The notes under the pieces were generated by a model. The model was not told where the DNA came from, did not search any database, and saw only the letters and a list, made by a program, of their open reading frames with translations. Shown in pieces: positions 26,856-36,792 of a stretch of 64,000 bases of DNA. The translations under genes and the position numbers were made by a program. Origin of the DNA: Lacinutrix sp. Bg11-31 (GTDB lineage Bacteria; Bacteroidota; Bacteroidia; Flavobacteriales; Flavobacteriaceae); assembly GCF_002831665.1 (NCBI RefSeq), contig NZ_CP025118.1, positions 1,674,001 through 1,738,000 of the forward strand, in the 5' to 3' direction. Positions within the stretch are counted from its first letter, which is position 1. Every line of letters starts with the position of its first letter.

Positions 26856-27304
26856 TGCAAACTTTATTCTGGATCCTCGTTTTTTTAGTAACATTTAGTG
26901 CCATGGAATTTATGGCGTGGTTTACCCATAAATACATAATGCATGGTTTTTTATGGTCATTACATAAAGATCACCACCATAAAGAACATGATAGTTGGTT
27001 CGAGCGTAACGATACTTTTTTTATTTTCTATGCTATAGTAAGCATGACCTGCTTTTACCTTTGGAGTTACGAAGGTATTTGGTATTGTCTACCAATAGCC
27101 TTAGCTATAATGGCTTATGGTGCTTCTTATTTTATTGTACATGATATTTTTATTCATCAACGTTTTAAGCTTTTGAGAAACTCTAATAATTGGTATGCTA
27201 AAGGTTTAAGACGTGCTCATAAAATGCATCATAAACATTTAGGGAAAGGTGATGGAGAATGTTTTGGAATGCTATTCGTGCCATTTAAATATTTTAAGCG
27301 TTAA
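26855..27304 (+). CDS. crtZ: beta-carotene hydroxylase
   Basis: CrtZ hydroxylates both rings of beta-carotene to give zeaxanthin. The 149 aa membrane di-iron enzyme has four His clusters: HKYIMH, HKDHHHKEHD, HDIFIH and RRAHKMHHKH. Three to four hydrophobic helices are present. Its ATG shares one base with the crtB stop codon (TAATG), showing translational coupling. Confidence 0.95.
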   Translation: MQTLFWILVFLVTFSAMEFMAWFTHKYIMHGFLWSLHKDHHHKEHDSWFERNDTFFIFYAIVSMTCFYLWSYEGIWYCLPIALAIMAYGASYFIVHDIFIHQRFKLLRNSNNWYAKGLRRAHKMHHKHLGKGDGECFGMLFVPFKYFKR

Positions 27305-27312
27305 AACAGAAT

Positions 27313-28458
27313 ATGCTAAGTAGCAAATCTTTCGATTACATTATTATTGGCAATGGTCTTGCTGGTTTACAATTAGCATTATCACTTGCTGAAGATTCTT
27401 TTTTCGATGGAAAACAAATTGCTTTAATAGATAAATCTAAAAAAAGCATAAACGATAAAACCTGGAGTTTTTGGGAAAAAGGCAAAGGGAAATGGGATAA
27501 TATTGTTAAAAAATCTTGGAATACAGCTTTGTTTTATTCTTCTGAGAAACAACTTTCATTAAACCTTAGTCCCTATACTTATAAAGCCATATATGCTTTA
27601 GATTTTTATACTGAAGCCAAACGAAGACTTATAGAAAAATCTAATATTCATTTTATTATAGATGAAGTTGTTTTAGTTGAAGATTTAGCAAAACCAGTAG
27701 TAAAAACAGCATCTAACTCCTACTCTGCTCATCATGTTTTTGATAGTAGAATTACTGACGTTTATTTTTCAGAATTAAACAATTATACTAAAATTATTCA
27801 GCATTTTAAAGGTTGGATTATTGAAACTGAAACTCCCGTTTTTAATCCAGCTCAATTTACAATGATGGATTATAGACTTAAAGATGGAGAACAAACTACA
27901 TTTACTTACGTTTTGCCTTTCTCTGAAACTAAAGCACTAGTAGAGTTTACGTATTTTACTGCAAATTTGGTAGATGAAGAAACCTACGATGTTTACATTA
28001 AAAAATACATTCAAGATATTTTAAAAATTGAAAGTTATAAAATAATAGAAACAGAAAGCGGAAACATCCCAATGACGAATTTTCCTTTCGAAAATTATTC
28101 AACTAAAAATATTACAAAAATTGGTACAGCTGGTGGTTGGGTTAAAGGTTCTACTGGCTATTCGTTTAAACACACAGAAAAAAAAGTGGCATCAATTGTA
28201 GAAAATTTAAAACTATACAAACAGCCATCAAAAGGGCTATTTAAACAAAAATACGAGTTTTACGATAAGGTGTTTCTAAAAGTTTTACTAGACGAAAACA
28301 AAAAAGGAGAATGGATTTTCGAGCAATTTTATGCTAAAAACACTATTGAAACTATGTTTCGGTTTTTAGACGAAGACTCTTCATTATTAGAAGAATTAAA
28401 AGTTATGAAATCTTTATTTTCTTTAGCATTTATAAAGGCCTTTTTTAAAACATTATAG
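27313..28458 (+). CDS. crtY: lycopene beta-cyclase
   Basis: CrtY closes both ends of lycopene to give beta-carotene. The 381 aa protein has an N-terminal dinucleotide-binding fold (YIIIGNGLAGLQLALSLA), an NDKTWSFWEK block typical of CrtY, the motif FTYVLPFSETKALVEFTYF, and IGTAGGWVKGSTGYSF. As last gene of the operon it completes a zeaxanthin pathway. Its 3' end overlaps the convergent thioredoxin-like gene by 6 nt. Confidence 0.95.
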   Translation: MLSSKSFDYIIIGNGLAGLQLALSLAEDSFFDGKQIALIDKSKKSINDKTWSFWEKGKGKWDNIVKKSWNTALFYSSEKQLSLNLSPYTYKAIYALDFYTEAKRRLIEKSNIHFIIDEVVLVEDLAKPVVKTASNSYSAHHVFDSRITDVYFSELNNYTKIIQHFKGWIIETETPVFNPAQFTMMDYRLKDGEQTTFTYVLPFSETKALVEFTYFTANLVDEETYDVYIKKYIQDILKIESYKIIETESGNIPMTNFPFENYSTKNITKIGTAGGWVKGSTGYSFKHTEKKVASIVENLKLYKQPSKGLFKQKYEFYDKVFLKVLLDENKKGEWIFEQFYAKNTIETMFRFLDEDSSLLEELKVMKSLFSLAFIKAFFKTL

Positions 28459-29016
28459 TTTTATCAATTCATCTATAGTATTTCTAACAGTTTCGCTATT
28501 CCAATTTGCAGCGCCAGATTCGTCAATAATAATATTACCTTCTCTATCTAATAGAAAAGTTCTTGGAATACTGCTTACATTAAATGTTTCGGGAGCCTCA
28601 GTTAAAGGTGAGTAGATTTTTAAATTATAGTTCTTCTTTTTCAAGAAAGTCTTTATTACTTCTTGTTTTTCATTAGAGACTAAAACAAATTCAATTTTAT
28701 CGCTATAATCATTATATAAATCTTGAAGTGAAGGCATTTCTGCAATACAAGGAGGACACCAGGTTGCCCAAATATTCACCAATGTTACTTTTCCCTTTGC
28801 TTGATCTAATTGGAAGCTATTCCCTTCTAAGTCCTGTAACTGCCAATTATAACTACTTACCTTTTCTAAAGCATCTTCTTTTTCAACACTAGGGCTCGAT
28901 TTTGCAATTACAATATGTAAAGCTATTTGAATTTGCTGACGTGTTTGCGGAATAATTAACAAAGCAATAATTATTATAAAAATTATATTTTTAGTTGAAA
29001 TTTTTCTTTTAGCCAT
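28453..29016 (-). CDS. TlpA-like thioredoxin-family protein
   Basis: This 187 aa protein starts at ATG 29016 (MAKRKISTKNIIF); an upstream TTG adds four residues. A single N-terminal membrane helix anchors a periplasmic thioredoxin fold with active site WATWCPPCIAEMP and the cis-Pro region SSIPRTFLLDREG. Such proteins reduce disulfides in periplasmic proteins or cytochrome c maturation intermediates. It is convergent with crtY. Confidence 0.92.
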   Translation of the reverse strand: MAKRKISTKNIIFIIIIALLIIPQTRQQIQIALHIVIAKSSPSVEKEDALEKVSSYNWQLQDLEGNSFQLDQAKGKVTLVNIWATWCPPCIAEMPSLQDLYNDYSDKIEFVLVSNEKQEVIKTFLKKKNYNLKIYSPLTEAPETFNVSSIPRTFLLDREGNIIIDESGAANWNSETVRNTIDELIKL

Positions 29017-29172
29017 AATATATACCAATATTAAATTCTATTTGTAACTACTATAAAACAATGAAGCGCTAACCTTTTGAGTTAACGCTTCAAATCTAAT
29101 AAAAACAAACTATACTATAGTACCTTATATACTGTTTCGGCAATTAATAGTATTCTGTGGTTTTATCTATAA

Positions 29173-30051
29173 TTATCTTGTTACTGATCCTGACAAAGAA
29201 GTTACTGGACCTGTACCCATAGTTATTGCTGTATGATCCATAGCATCACTTGGCACCATATGCGCTAATGGTTTTAATGTAAATGGTGCTGCATTATTAT
29301 CTGGACTTGGCTCTACAGAAATTACAATTGTTGCGCCTTTTAAATCTGTTGGAAATGTTATTCCAGTTGGTGCATTTTGTAAGTAATCTTCTCCTGGATA
29401 ACCAGGGCCATTTCCTGCATCTCCTTTAAATGGTGATGTTCCTGCATTATTATCTGCCATTGATGCATCTATAAATGTACCTGTACTTACTGGGGTTCCT
29501 TCTATTACTGCCCAACCTTCATATTTCCATCCACTAGATAATGTTGGCAATGTTAAACCAATAGCTGCACTACCTGATGAATTGTCTAAAAACCAAACAC
29601 CACTAGACTCATTAGTATCGTCCATATCTGTTGGTGTTGCTAAAATGTAAGTTCCTGCTACTAGAGAAAAATCTGCTACTAAATTAGAGTTTACTGCAGC
29701 AGAGTTTCCTGAAAAATCTCCTGCTAATATTTTTGTTGTAGCTGGTAATGGATCTGAATCTACTGCTGGTTCAATTGAAAGAACAAACGTAGTTGCTGCA
29801 TTTAATTGTGCTGTATTTACTTGAAATGTTTGTGGAAAAGTTACAGAACTAAATGTACCTGTCGATACTGGATTTCCATCTACTATTACCCAACCTTCAT
29901 ACACGAAATCATCTCCAAGTGCTTCCAATCCTTCAAGGTTAACTGTTAAACCAGAAGTTGTTGATGCTGCTACTACTGCATCGTCGTCGTTACTACAAGA
30001 GGTGGCAAAAAATCCTAATACCAAGGCTCCTAAAATCATTTTTCTAATCAT
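29173..30051 (-). CDS. lipoprotein with duplicated anti-sigma-like domain
   Basis: This 292 aa lipoprotein has the lipobox LGFFATSC, followed by an acidic SNDDD that fits surface or outer-membrane sorting. It contains two copies of a domain marked by FVYEGWVIVDGNPVSTGTF (about 49-67) and YEGWAVIEGTPVSTGTF (about 179-195), each followed by TxxxxLSIEP or IVISVEPSPD. This is the fold seen in the C-terminal part of RskA-type anti-sigma factors, but there is no cytoplasmic anti-sigma part or zinc motif, so regulation of a sigma factor is not implied. Its function is unknown. Confidence 0.7.
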   Translation of the reverse strand: MIRKMILGALVLGFFATSCSNDDDAVVAASTTSGLTVNLEGLEALGDDFVYEGWVIVDGNPVSTGTFSSVTFPQTFQVNTAQLNAATTFVLSIEPAVDSDPLPATTKILAGDFSGNSAAVNSNLVADFSLVAGTYILATPTDMDDTNESSGVWFLDNSSGSAAIGLTLPTLSSGWKYEGWAVIEGTPVSTGTFIDASMADNNAGTSPFKGDAGNGPGYPGEDYLQNAPTGITFPTDLKGATIVISVEPSPDNNAAPFTLKPLAHMVPSDAMDHTAITMGTGPVTSLSGSVTR

Positions 30052-30185
30052 TGTTTTGTTTTTTTTTAAAGTTTGTATTTGTTATTACAAAATTAGATGA
30101 GTAAATTCTTATTAAATGTTAGCTAGCTAACATATGCTCATTTTTTTAAAAAAACCTATAAAAAGAGTATGGGTTCTTCTTTTAT

Positions 30186-30213
30186 AAAAAAAACCATAGC
30201 AGATGCTATGGTT
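30186..30213 (-). terminator. terminator of crp-type gene
   Basis: AACCATAGCA and TGCTATGGTT pair tightly; on the minus strand they run into a U-tract. Confidence 0.8.
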
Positions 30214-30252
30214 GTAATTTGTATTTCTAACTTTAAAAAAACATCCTTTAAA

Positions 30253-30924
30253 TCATGCTGATGTTTTAAACATTCTAATTTCATTTCTATTAAAATCTAA
30301 AACCTTTTCTTCTTTCAATTCATTAATTAAAATATTTAAAGTAGGTCTTGAAGTTCCTATTAATGAAGCTATATCTTTTTGAGTATAAGGATGTTTAATA
30401 ACATGATCTCCTGTTTTCGGGCAATCGTATCCATATTCTGTACACAATTCATCTAAAAAATCTAATAATCTTGTTTTAGTGTCTTTAAACATTAAAAGCT
30501 GAAGACGTCTTTCTAATTTTTTAAACTTAAATCCAATAAATTTATACACTTTAAAACTAAAGGTTTGATTATCTCTCATAAGCTCATGCATAGTATCTAC
30601 ACTTATAGGACAAATAGAAGTACTATTGTCTATAGATTGTGCAAACTCATCTCGCTTTAATTCTCCTAGAATTGCTTTTTCACCAAATAACTGCCCTTTA
30701 GATAAAATAGCTTTTACTACTTCTTGTCCATCTTCACTATAATAGCCGACTTTAACTTTTCCTTTTTCTATAAGATAAACTTTGTTCGCAGAATCTTCTG
30801 TAAAATAAATGTAATCCTTCTTTTTGTAGGCATCAAAATCGTGCTCTTTCTTGTATGCTTTAAACTTGTGAGGACACAGCACTTTAAAAAGATTGGTGTC
30901 TTCGAAAAACCAAAGTGAATTCAT
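30253..30924 (-). CDS. Crp/Fnr-family transcriptional regulator
   Basis: This 223 aa protein has an N-terminal cyclic-nucleotide-binding-like beta-roll (YIYFTEDSANKVYLIEKGKVKV, GQLFGEKAI) and a C-terminal winged helix with YTQKDIASLIGTSRPTLNIL as recognition helix. It lacks the N-terminal Cys cluster of Fnr. The pocket residues for cAMP (GE...RS/T) are only partly kept (FGEKAI...KRDEFAQS), so the ligand is uncertain. It stands alone with a terminator on each side. Confidence 0.88.
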   Translation of the reverse strand: MNSLWFFEDTNLFKVLCPHKFKAYKKEHDFDAYKKKDYIYFTEDSANKVYLIEKGKVKVGYYSEDGQEVVKAILSKGQLFGEKAILGELKRDEFAQSIDNSTSICPISVDTMHELMRDNQTFSFKVYKFIGFKFKKLERRLQLLMFKDTKTRLLDFLDELCTEYGYDCPKTGDHVIKHPYTQKDIASLIGTSRPTLNILINELKEEKVLDFNRNEIRMFKTSA

Positions 30925-30991
30925 ATTATTGTTTGTTAACTACTAATAGTTACTTGTCGTAATCTTTTAATATTACTTACAGAAATAGTAT

Positions 30992-31022
30992 AAAAAAACT
31001 CCTAATAAATATTAGGAGTTTT
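30992..31022 (-). terminator. terminator of aconitase gene
   Basis: AAACTCCTAAT-AAAT-ATTAGGAGTTT, followed on the minus strand by seven U. Confidence 0.88.
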
Positions 31023-31045
31023 AAAATTTTAAAAAGAGAGGTTAA

Positions 31046-33313
31046 TTAAACGTTCTCCTTTTTTATTAAATTTAATGCAGAACCTTCGTTATACCAATCT
31101 ATTTGAGATTGATTATACGTATGATTAAGCATAATAACATCTTTACTTCCATCTGCATGAACAGCTTCTAGTGTTAATTGTTTTCCTGGTGCAAAATCTG
31201 CCATATCAACAAAGTTGAATGTATCATCCTCCTGTATTAAATCGTAATCACTTTCTGTAGCAAATGTTAAACCTAACATCCCTTGTTTTTTCAAGTTTGT
31301 TTCGTGAATACGTGCAAAAGATTTTACAATAACAGCAACAACACCTAAGTGTCTTGGCTCCATTGCTGCATGCTCTCTAGAAGATCCTTCACCATAGTTA
31401 TGATCCCCTACTACAATTGTATGAACTGCAGCAGCTTTATAAGCTCTTGCCGTATCTGGCACTCCACCAAATTCTCCTGTTAATTGATTTTTAACAAAGT
31501 TGGTTTTCTTACCAAATGCGTTAACTGCACCTATTAAACAATTATTAGAAATATTATCTAAGTGTCCACGGAAACGTAACCAAGGTCCAGCCATAGAAAT
31601 ATGGTCTGTTGTACATTTTCCAAATGCTTTTATTAATAATTTAGCTCCTTTAATTTCACTTCCAATTGGTGTAAAAGGTGTTAATAATTGTAAGCGTTCA
31701 GACGTTGAACTCACTTTAACTTCTACTCCACTTCCATCTGCTTGAGGTGCTAAGTAACCGTTGTCTTTAACTTCGAAACCTTTAGGTGGTAATTCCCATC
31801 CTGTTGGCTCATCGAACATTACTTCTTCTCCGTTTTCGTTAATTAAACTATCTGTTAACGGATTAAAATCTAAACGACCAGCAATTGCTATTGCAGCAGT
31901 TATTTCTGGTGATGCAACAAAGGCATGTGTATTTGGGTTTCCATCTGCACGCTTAGCAAAGTTTCTATTAAAAGAATGTACAATACTATTTTTTGGTGCA
32001 TTTTTAGGATCGCTATATCTTGCCCATTGTCCAATACATGGTCCACAAGCGTTTGTAAATATTTTAGCATCTAGTTTTTCGAAGATGCCTAAAATACCAT
32101 CTCTATCTGCTGTGTATCTTACTTTTTCAGAACCAGGGTTAATTCCTAATTCAGATTTCATTTTTAAACCTTTGTCTATAGCCTGTTGAGCAATAGAAGA
32201 TGCACGAGATAAATCTTCGTAAGAAGAGTTCGTACAAGACCCTATTAATCCCCATTCTACAGCTATAGGCCAATCGTTTTCTTTTGCTTTAGCTGACATA
32301 TCTCTACCAATTGGTGTAGATAAATCTGGTGTAAAAGGTCCGTTTAACAATGGTCCTAATTCAGATAAATTAATTTCAATAACTTCATCAAAATATTGCT
32401 CTGGATTAGCATAAACTTCTGCATCAGCAGTTAAATATGGTCTAATTTTATTTGCTTCGTCTGCAACATCTGCTCTATCTGTAGCACGTAAATAACGTTC
32501 CATAGAATCATCGTAACCAAAAGTTGAAGTTGTTGCTCCAATTTCGGCTCCCATATTACAAATAGTACCTTTTCCTGTACAAGACATAGAGGTTGCTCCT
32601 TCTCCAAAGTACTCAACTATTGCTCCTGTTCCTCCTTTTGCCGAGACAATTCCTGCTACTTTTAATATAACATCTTTTGGTGCTGTCCAACCTGATAATT
32701 TACCTGTTAATTTAACACCTATTAATTTAGGGAATTTAAGTTCCCAAGCCATTCCAGCCATAACATCTACAGCATCTGCTCCACCAACTCCAATAGCAAC
32801 CATTCCTAATCCACCAGCGTTTACTGTATGAGAATCTGTACCAATCATCATTCCTCCTGGAAATGCATAATTTTCTAATACTACTTGGTGAATAATTCCT
32901 GCTCCTGGCTTCCAGAAACCTAAACCATATTTATTAGATACCGATTCTAAGAAATTAAAAACTTCACTAGATGTATTATTAGCGTTTTTTAAATCGGTAG
33001 AAGCACCATCTTTAGCTTGAATTAAGTGATCGCAATGCGTAGTTGTTGGCACTGCAACTTTACTTTTACCTGCTTGCATAAATTGCAATAAAGCCATTTG
33101 AGCTGTTGCATCTTGTAAAGCAATACGATCTGGAGCAAAATCCACATAATCTTTACCTCTAGTAAAAGCTTTAGTTGCTTTACCATCCCAAAGGTGATTG
33201 TATAAAATTTTCTCTGAAAGTGTTAGTGGCTTACCAACGACTTCACGTGCTGCATCTACGCGTTCTGCCATTTGGCTGTAAACTTTCTTAATCATATCTA
33301 TGTCAAATGCCAT
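31046..33313 (-). CDS. aconitate hydratase (mitochondrial type)
   Basis: This TCA-cycle enzyme isomerises citrate to isocitrate with a [4Fe-4S] cluster. Its 755 aa matches the mitochondrial-like aconitase group rather than AcnA of E. coli. Cluster ligands are visible in [14 protein letters not shown] and [14 protein letters not shown]. Other active-site blocks are [22 protein letters not shown] and [15 protein letters not shown]. It is its own transcription unit between two terminators, directly downstream of a second aconitase of the B type. Confidence 0.95.
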   Translation of the reverse strand: MAFDIDMIKKVYSQMAERVDAAREVVGKPLTLSEKILYNHLWDGKATKAFTRGKDYVDFAPDRIALQDATAQMALLQFMQAGKSKVAVPTTTHCDHLIQAKDGASTDLKNANNTSSEVFNFLESVSNKYGLGFWKPGAGIIHQVVLENYAFPGGMMIGTDSHTVNAGGLGMVAIGVGGADAVDVMAGMAWELKFPKLIGVKLTGKLSGWTAPKDVILKVAGIVSAKGGTGAIVEYFGEGATSMSCTGKGTICNMGAEIGATTSTFGYDDSMERYLRATDRADVADEANKIRPYLTADAEVYANPEQYFDEVIEINLSELGPLLNGPFTPDLSTPIGRDMSAKAKENDWPIAVEWGLIGSCTNSSYEDLSRASSIAQQAIDKGLKMKSELGINPGSEKVRYTADRDGILGIFEKLDAKIFTNACGPCIGQWARYSDPKNAPKNSIVHSFNRNFAKRADGNPNTHAFVASPEITAAIAIAGRLDFNPLTDSLINENGEEVMFDEPTGWELPPKGFEVKDNGYLAPQADGSGVEVKVSSTSERLQLLTPFTPIGSEIKGAKLLIKAFGKCTTDHISMAGPWLRFRGHLDNISNNCLIGAVNAFGKKTNFVKNQLTGEFGGVPDTARAYKAAAVHTIVVGDHNYGEGSSREHAAMEPRHLGVVAVIVKSFARIHETNLKKQGMLGLTFATESDYDLIQEDDTFNFVDMADFAPGKQLTLEAVHADGSKDVIMLNHTYNQSQIDWYNEGSALNLIKKENV

Positions 33314-33434
33314 ACTGTTTTTTTTTATTGTTTAATTCTCCTAATATACAAAATACAGAGTGACTTTAAAAACACTATTGATATTATAGATTGATTCTAA
33401 AATAGTTTTTTTATATGCTATAATTATTTAAAAT

Positions 33435-33464
33435 AAAAAAGCCTGAATCTTTCGATTCAGGCTT
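33435..33464 (-). terminator. terminator of acnB
   Basis: AAGCCTGAATC-TTTC-GATTCAGGCTT, followed on the minus strand by six U. It separates acnB from the second aconitase gene. Confidence 0.9.
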
Positions 33465-33488
33465 TTAAGTATATATATATTCTTTATG

Positions 33489-36263
33489 TTATCTCACTAA
33501 TTGCTTTGTAGAAGGTTTAAACTTCGTTAAAACAATACCATCAACAGCAGCTTCATATTCTGCCATAGTTGGTGTTCTACCTAAAATTGTAGATAAAACT
33601 ACAACTGGAGTAGATGATAATAATGATTCACCTTTTTTCTCTCCAGAATCTTTTACAACTCTACCTTGGAATAAACGTGTTGAAGTCGCCATTACAGTAT
33701 CTCCTGGCGCAGCTTTTTCTTGGTTACCCATACATAAATTACATCCTGGACGTTCTAAGTATAACATGTTTTCGTATCCTGTACGTGCTTCTCCTTTAGG
33801 TGCATTGTCATCGAACTCGAAACCTGAGTATCTTACTAAAACTTCCCAGTCTCCTTCTGCTTTTAACTCATCAACAATATTATATGTAGGAGGTGCAACA
33901 ATTAAAGGTGCTTTAAACTCTACTTTACCATATTGAGCTTCTACATTTTTTAACATTTGAGCTAATATTTTCATATCACCTTTGTGAACCATACAAGATC
34001 CTACGAAACCTAAATCTACTTTTTTAGTTCCTCCGTAGTAAGATAATGGTCTAATGTTGTCATGTGTGTAACGTTTAGAAACATCGTCGTTATTTACATC
34101 TGGATCAGCAATCATTGGCTCTACTATCTCATCTAAATCAATAATAACTTCGGCATGATATTTAGCGTTAGCATCTGGTCTTAAAGATGGTTTTATGCCC
34201 GTTTTAAGCTCTATAATTCTAGTTTCTGCTTTGTCTACTAAACCTTTAAGTACTTGCTTAGCATTATCCATTCCTTTTTCAATCATGATTTGGATACGAC
34301 CTTTTGCAATCTCTAAAGATTCAATTAACGTATCATCTTCAGAAATACAAATAGATGCTTTTGCTTTCATTTCTGCTGTCCAGTCTGTAAATGTAAAAGC
34401 TTCATCTGCAGTAAGCGTTCCAATGTGTACTTCAATAACACGACCTTGGAATACGTTTTCACCACCAAATTGCTTTAACATTTGAGATTGTGTTGCGTGA
34501 ACAACATCGCGGAAATCCATATACGATTTCATTTCTCCTTTAAAAGTTACTTTAACCGATTCGGGAATTGGCATACTTGCCTCACCCGTAGCTAATGCTA
34601 ATGCTACAGTACCAGAATCTGCTCCAAAAGCAACACCTTTAGACATACGTGTATGAGAATCTCCACCAATAATGATGTCCCAATCTCCTACTGTAATATC
34701 GTTTAATACTTTATGAATAACATCTGTCATTGGAAAGTACTTTCCTTTTGGATCACGACCTGTAATTAAACCAAAGTCGTTCATGAAGCTCATTAATCTT
34801 GGAATATTAGCTTTAGACTTATCATCCCAAACAGAAGCTGTATGACAACCAGATTGGTATGCACCATCAACTATTGGAGAAATAACTGTAGCAGCCATCA
34901 TCTCTAATTCTTGAGACGTCATTAATCCTGTAGTATCTTGAGAACCCACAATATTTACTTCAGCACGAACGTAAGAACCAGCATGTAAAGTTGCTCCTGA
35001 AGTTCCTACTGCATTTTTATTGAATATTTTCTCAACTGCTGTTAATCCTTGTCCTTCAATAGACACTTCTTTTGCAGTAGCATATACTTGAGGAGCTTCA
35101 ATTCCTAAAGTTTTTGCTGCAAATGTTTGTAATTTTTTACCAAAAACAACAGCATAAGAACCTCCTGCTTTCATAAACTCCATTTTTTGTGGTGTAAATG
35201 CTGCAGAAATATCTTTAAGTTCTTTATCTCCGTTATATAATTTTTTCTCTTTTGTATTAATTGTAAGAATTGTACCTGTAGCTACAGAATACGTTTCTTT
35301 TAATATTGGCTCACCATTTTCATCTCTAACAGTATTTCCTTCTGCATCTTTTTGTTGTACCCAGTTTTTAAGATCTAAACCTATACCACCTGTTACACCT
35401 ACTGTTGTTAAGAAAATTGGAGCAATACCATTAGTACCTGCAATTACTGGAGCAAAATTAATAAATGGTACATATTGACTAAAAGGAACACCTGTCCATA
35501 AAGCCACATTGTTTACACCAGACATTCTAGAAGAACCAACTCCCATTGTTCCTTTTTCTGCAATTAGCATTACACGCTTATCAGGATGTTGTTCTTTTAA
35601 AGCTAGTAATTCATTTTGCATGTCTTTATTATGCTCAAACATACATTGACCATGTAATTCACGATCTGATCTTGAATGCGCATCTCCTCCAGGAGATAAT
35701 AAATCTGTTGAAATATCACCAACACCAGCAACATAAGTAACTACATCTATTGTTTCGTCTATTTCTGGAAGCTTAGTAAAAAACTCAGCTTTAGCGTAGC
35801 TTTCAATAATACCTTTTGCTATTTTACTTCCATTTTTAAAAGCATCTTCTAAACGATCTGTATCTGCTTCGTAAAGAAAAACTTGTGTTTTTAAAATTTC
35901 AGCAGACTGTTTTGCTAAATCAGCATCATTACCTAAAGCTATATCTAACAATACCTTTACAGAAGGTCCACCTTTCATGTGTGATAATTGCTCGAGAGCA
36001 AAAGTAGGTGTTATCTCTTTTACTACAGATTCCCCTAAAATAATCTCTTTTAAAAATTTTGCTTTAACACCAGCAGCACTAGTGGTACCAGGTAAAACGT
36101 TATAGATAAAAAAGTTAAGAGAACCTTCTCTATGCTCGTTATCTAAATCTTTAATTTGATCAATGATTTGGCTAAGTAATTCAGCACCATCAATTGGTTG
36201 AGGGCGAAGCCCTTGCTCTTTTCGGTTCTCGATCTGCTTAAGGTAATCGTTATAAATGTTCAT
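33489..36263 (-). CDS. acnB: bifunctional aconitate hydratase 2 / 2-methylisocitrate dehydratase
   Basis: This 924 aa AcnB-type enzyme has an N-terminal HEAT-like helical region (residues 1-160), then the swivelling domain (GTMGVGSSRMSGVNN) and the cluster-binding domains. Features are SGCHTASVWDDKSKA, GGDSHTRMSKGVAFGADSGTV and the cluster Cys pair ERPGCNLCMGNQ, with a further Cys in GFVGSCMVHKG. AcnB is the main growth-phase aconitase in E. coli. A possible -7 element TACTTTTG lies on the minus strand at 36394-36387. Confidence 0.95.
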   Translation of the reverse strand: MNIYNDYLKQIENRKEQGLRPQPIDGAELLSQIIDQIKDLDNEHREGSLNFFIYNVLPGTTSAAGVKAKFLKEIILGESVVKEITPTFALEQLSHMKGGPSVKVLLDIALGNDADLAKQSAEILKTQVFLYEADTDRLEDAFKNGSKIAKGIIESYAKAEFFTKLPEIDETIDVVTYVAGVGDISTDLLSPGGDAHSRSDRELHGQCMFEHNKDMQNELLALKEQHPDKRVMLIAEKGTMGVGSSRMSGVNNVALWTGVPFSQYVPFINFAPVIAGTNGIAPIFLTTVGVTGGIGLDLKNWVQQKDAEGNTVRDENGEPILKETYSVATGTILTINTKEKKLYNGDKELKDISAAFTPQKMEFMKAGGSYAVVFGKKLQTFAAKTLGIEAPQVYATAKEVSIEGQGLTAVEKIFNKNAVGTSGATLHAGSYVRAEVNIVGSQDTTGLMTSQELEMMAATVISPIVDGAYQSGCHTASVWDDKSKANIPRLMSFMNDFGLITGRDPKGKYFPMTDVIHKVLNDITVGDWDIIIGGDSHTRMSKGVAFGADSGTVALALATGEASMPIPESVKVTFKGEMKSYMDFRDVVHATQSQMLKQFGGENVFQGRVIEVHIGTLTADEAFTFTDWTAEMKAKASICISEDDTLIESLEIAKGRIQIMIEKGMDNAKQVLKGLVDKAETRIIELKTGIKPSLRPDANAKYHAEVIIDLDEIVEPMIADPDVNNDDVSKRYTHDNIRPLSYYGGTKKVDLGFVGSCMVHKGDMKILAQMLKNVEAQYGKVEFKAPLIVAPPTYNIVDELKAEGDWEVLVRYSGFEFDDNAPKGEARTGYENMLYLERPGCNLCMGNQEKAAPGDTVMATSTRLFQGRVVKDSGEKKGESLLSSTPVVVLSTILGRTPTMAEYEAAVDGIVLTKFKPSTKQLVR

Positions 36264-36600
36264 ATAATAGAATTAGTTCTGTTTTTATGCAGCTTTTAAG
36301 GCTGTGTTAGTAAGCTTTAATGTTTTCCATATTCTAAATATATTTAATGTTTAAATAACATTAAATATTTGATTAAAATTGGAATTCAAAAGTACGAAAT
36401 ATTGAAGAATTTAAAAATTTGTAACGCAATACGAAAACGTTTGCGAATAATTCAATATTATTAATTTAATGGTGCTATTTTTTATTAAAATGGTAATTTG
36501 AATGTTTAAAAAATACCATATTAATAAGAAATGCTATTTAGTTTATCTACAAGGAGTCTATTTGCAAAATAATATTTTACTATTAATGAATAGTTATTGA
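36264..36600. other. non-coding gap upstream of acnB
   Basis: Very AT-rich and without credible reading frames. It holds the acnB leader with a possible -7 element at 36387-36394. I see no RNA gene, and no clear terminator for the GldL-like gene that ends at 36601. Confidence 0.5.
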
Positions 36601-36792
36601 CTATTTCTTAAAAAAATACTTGATTAACACAACTATTAAAAGGAGTAAACCAATAACTTCTACAATTGTTCCTAATGTTAGAATTTGCGGTGCATATGGC
36701 CAATGCTGAATTTTGAATAAAGCACCTATAATAGTAAGGATGATTCCCAATATGAAGATAACTAATGGGAGAACAAACTGTTTAGCTTTCAT
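36601..36792 (-). CDS. small GldL-like membrane protein
   Basis: This 63 aa protein has two membrane helices. The stretch GIILTIIGALFKIQHWPYA is the hallmark of the GldL N-terminal family, whose full-length member forms the gliding/type IX secretion motor with GldM. Here only the two-helix module is present, far short of GldL (about 220 aa), so it is not the motor protein itself. Its ATG follows the moxR stop codon directly, so the two are coupled. Confidence 0.7.
   Translation of the reverse strand: MKAKQFVLPLVIFILGIILTIIGALFKIQHWPYAPQILTLGTIVEVIGLLLLIVVLIKYFFKK

Noticed and set aside
29062..29092. Hairpin TGAAGCGCTAAC / GTTAACGCTTCA as a terminator
   Set aside because: The stem is good but has no clear U-tract on either strand; kept only as a possible structure between two minus-strand genes.
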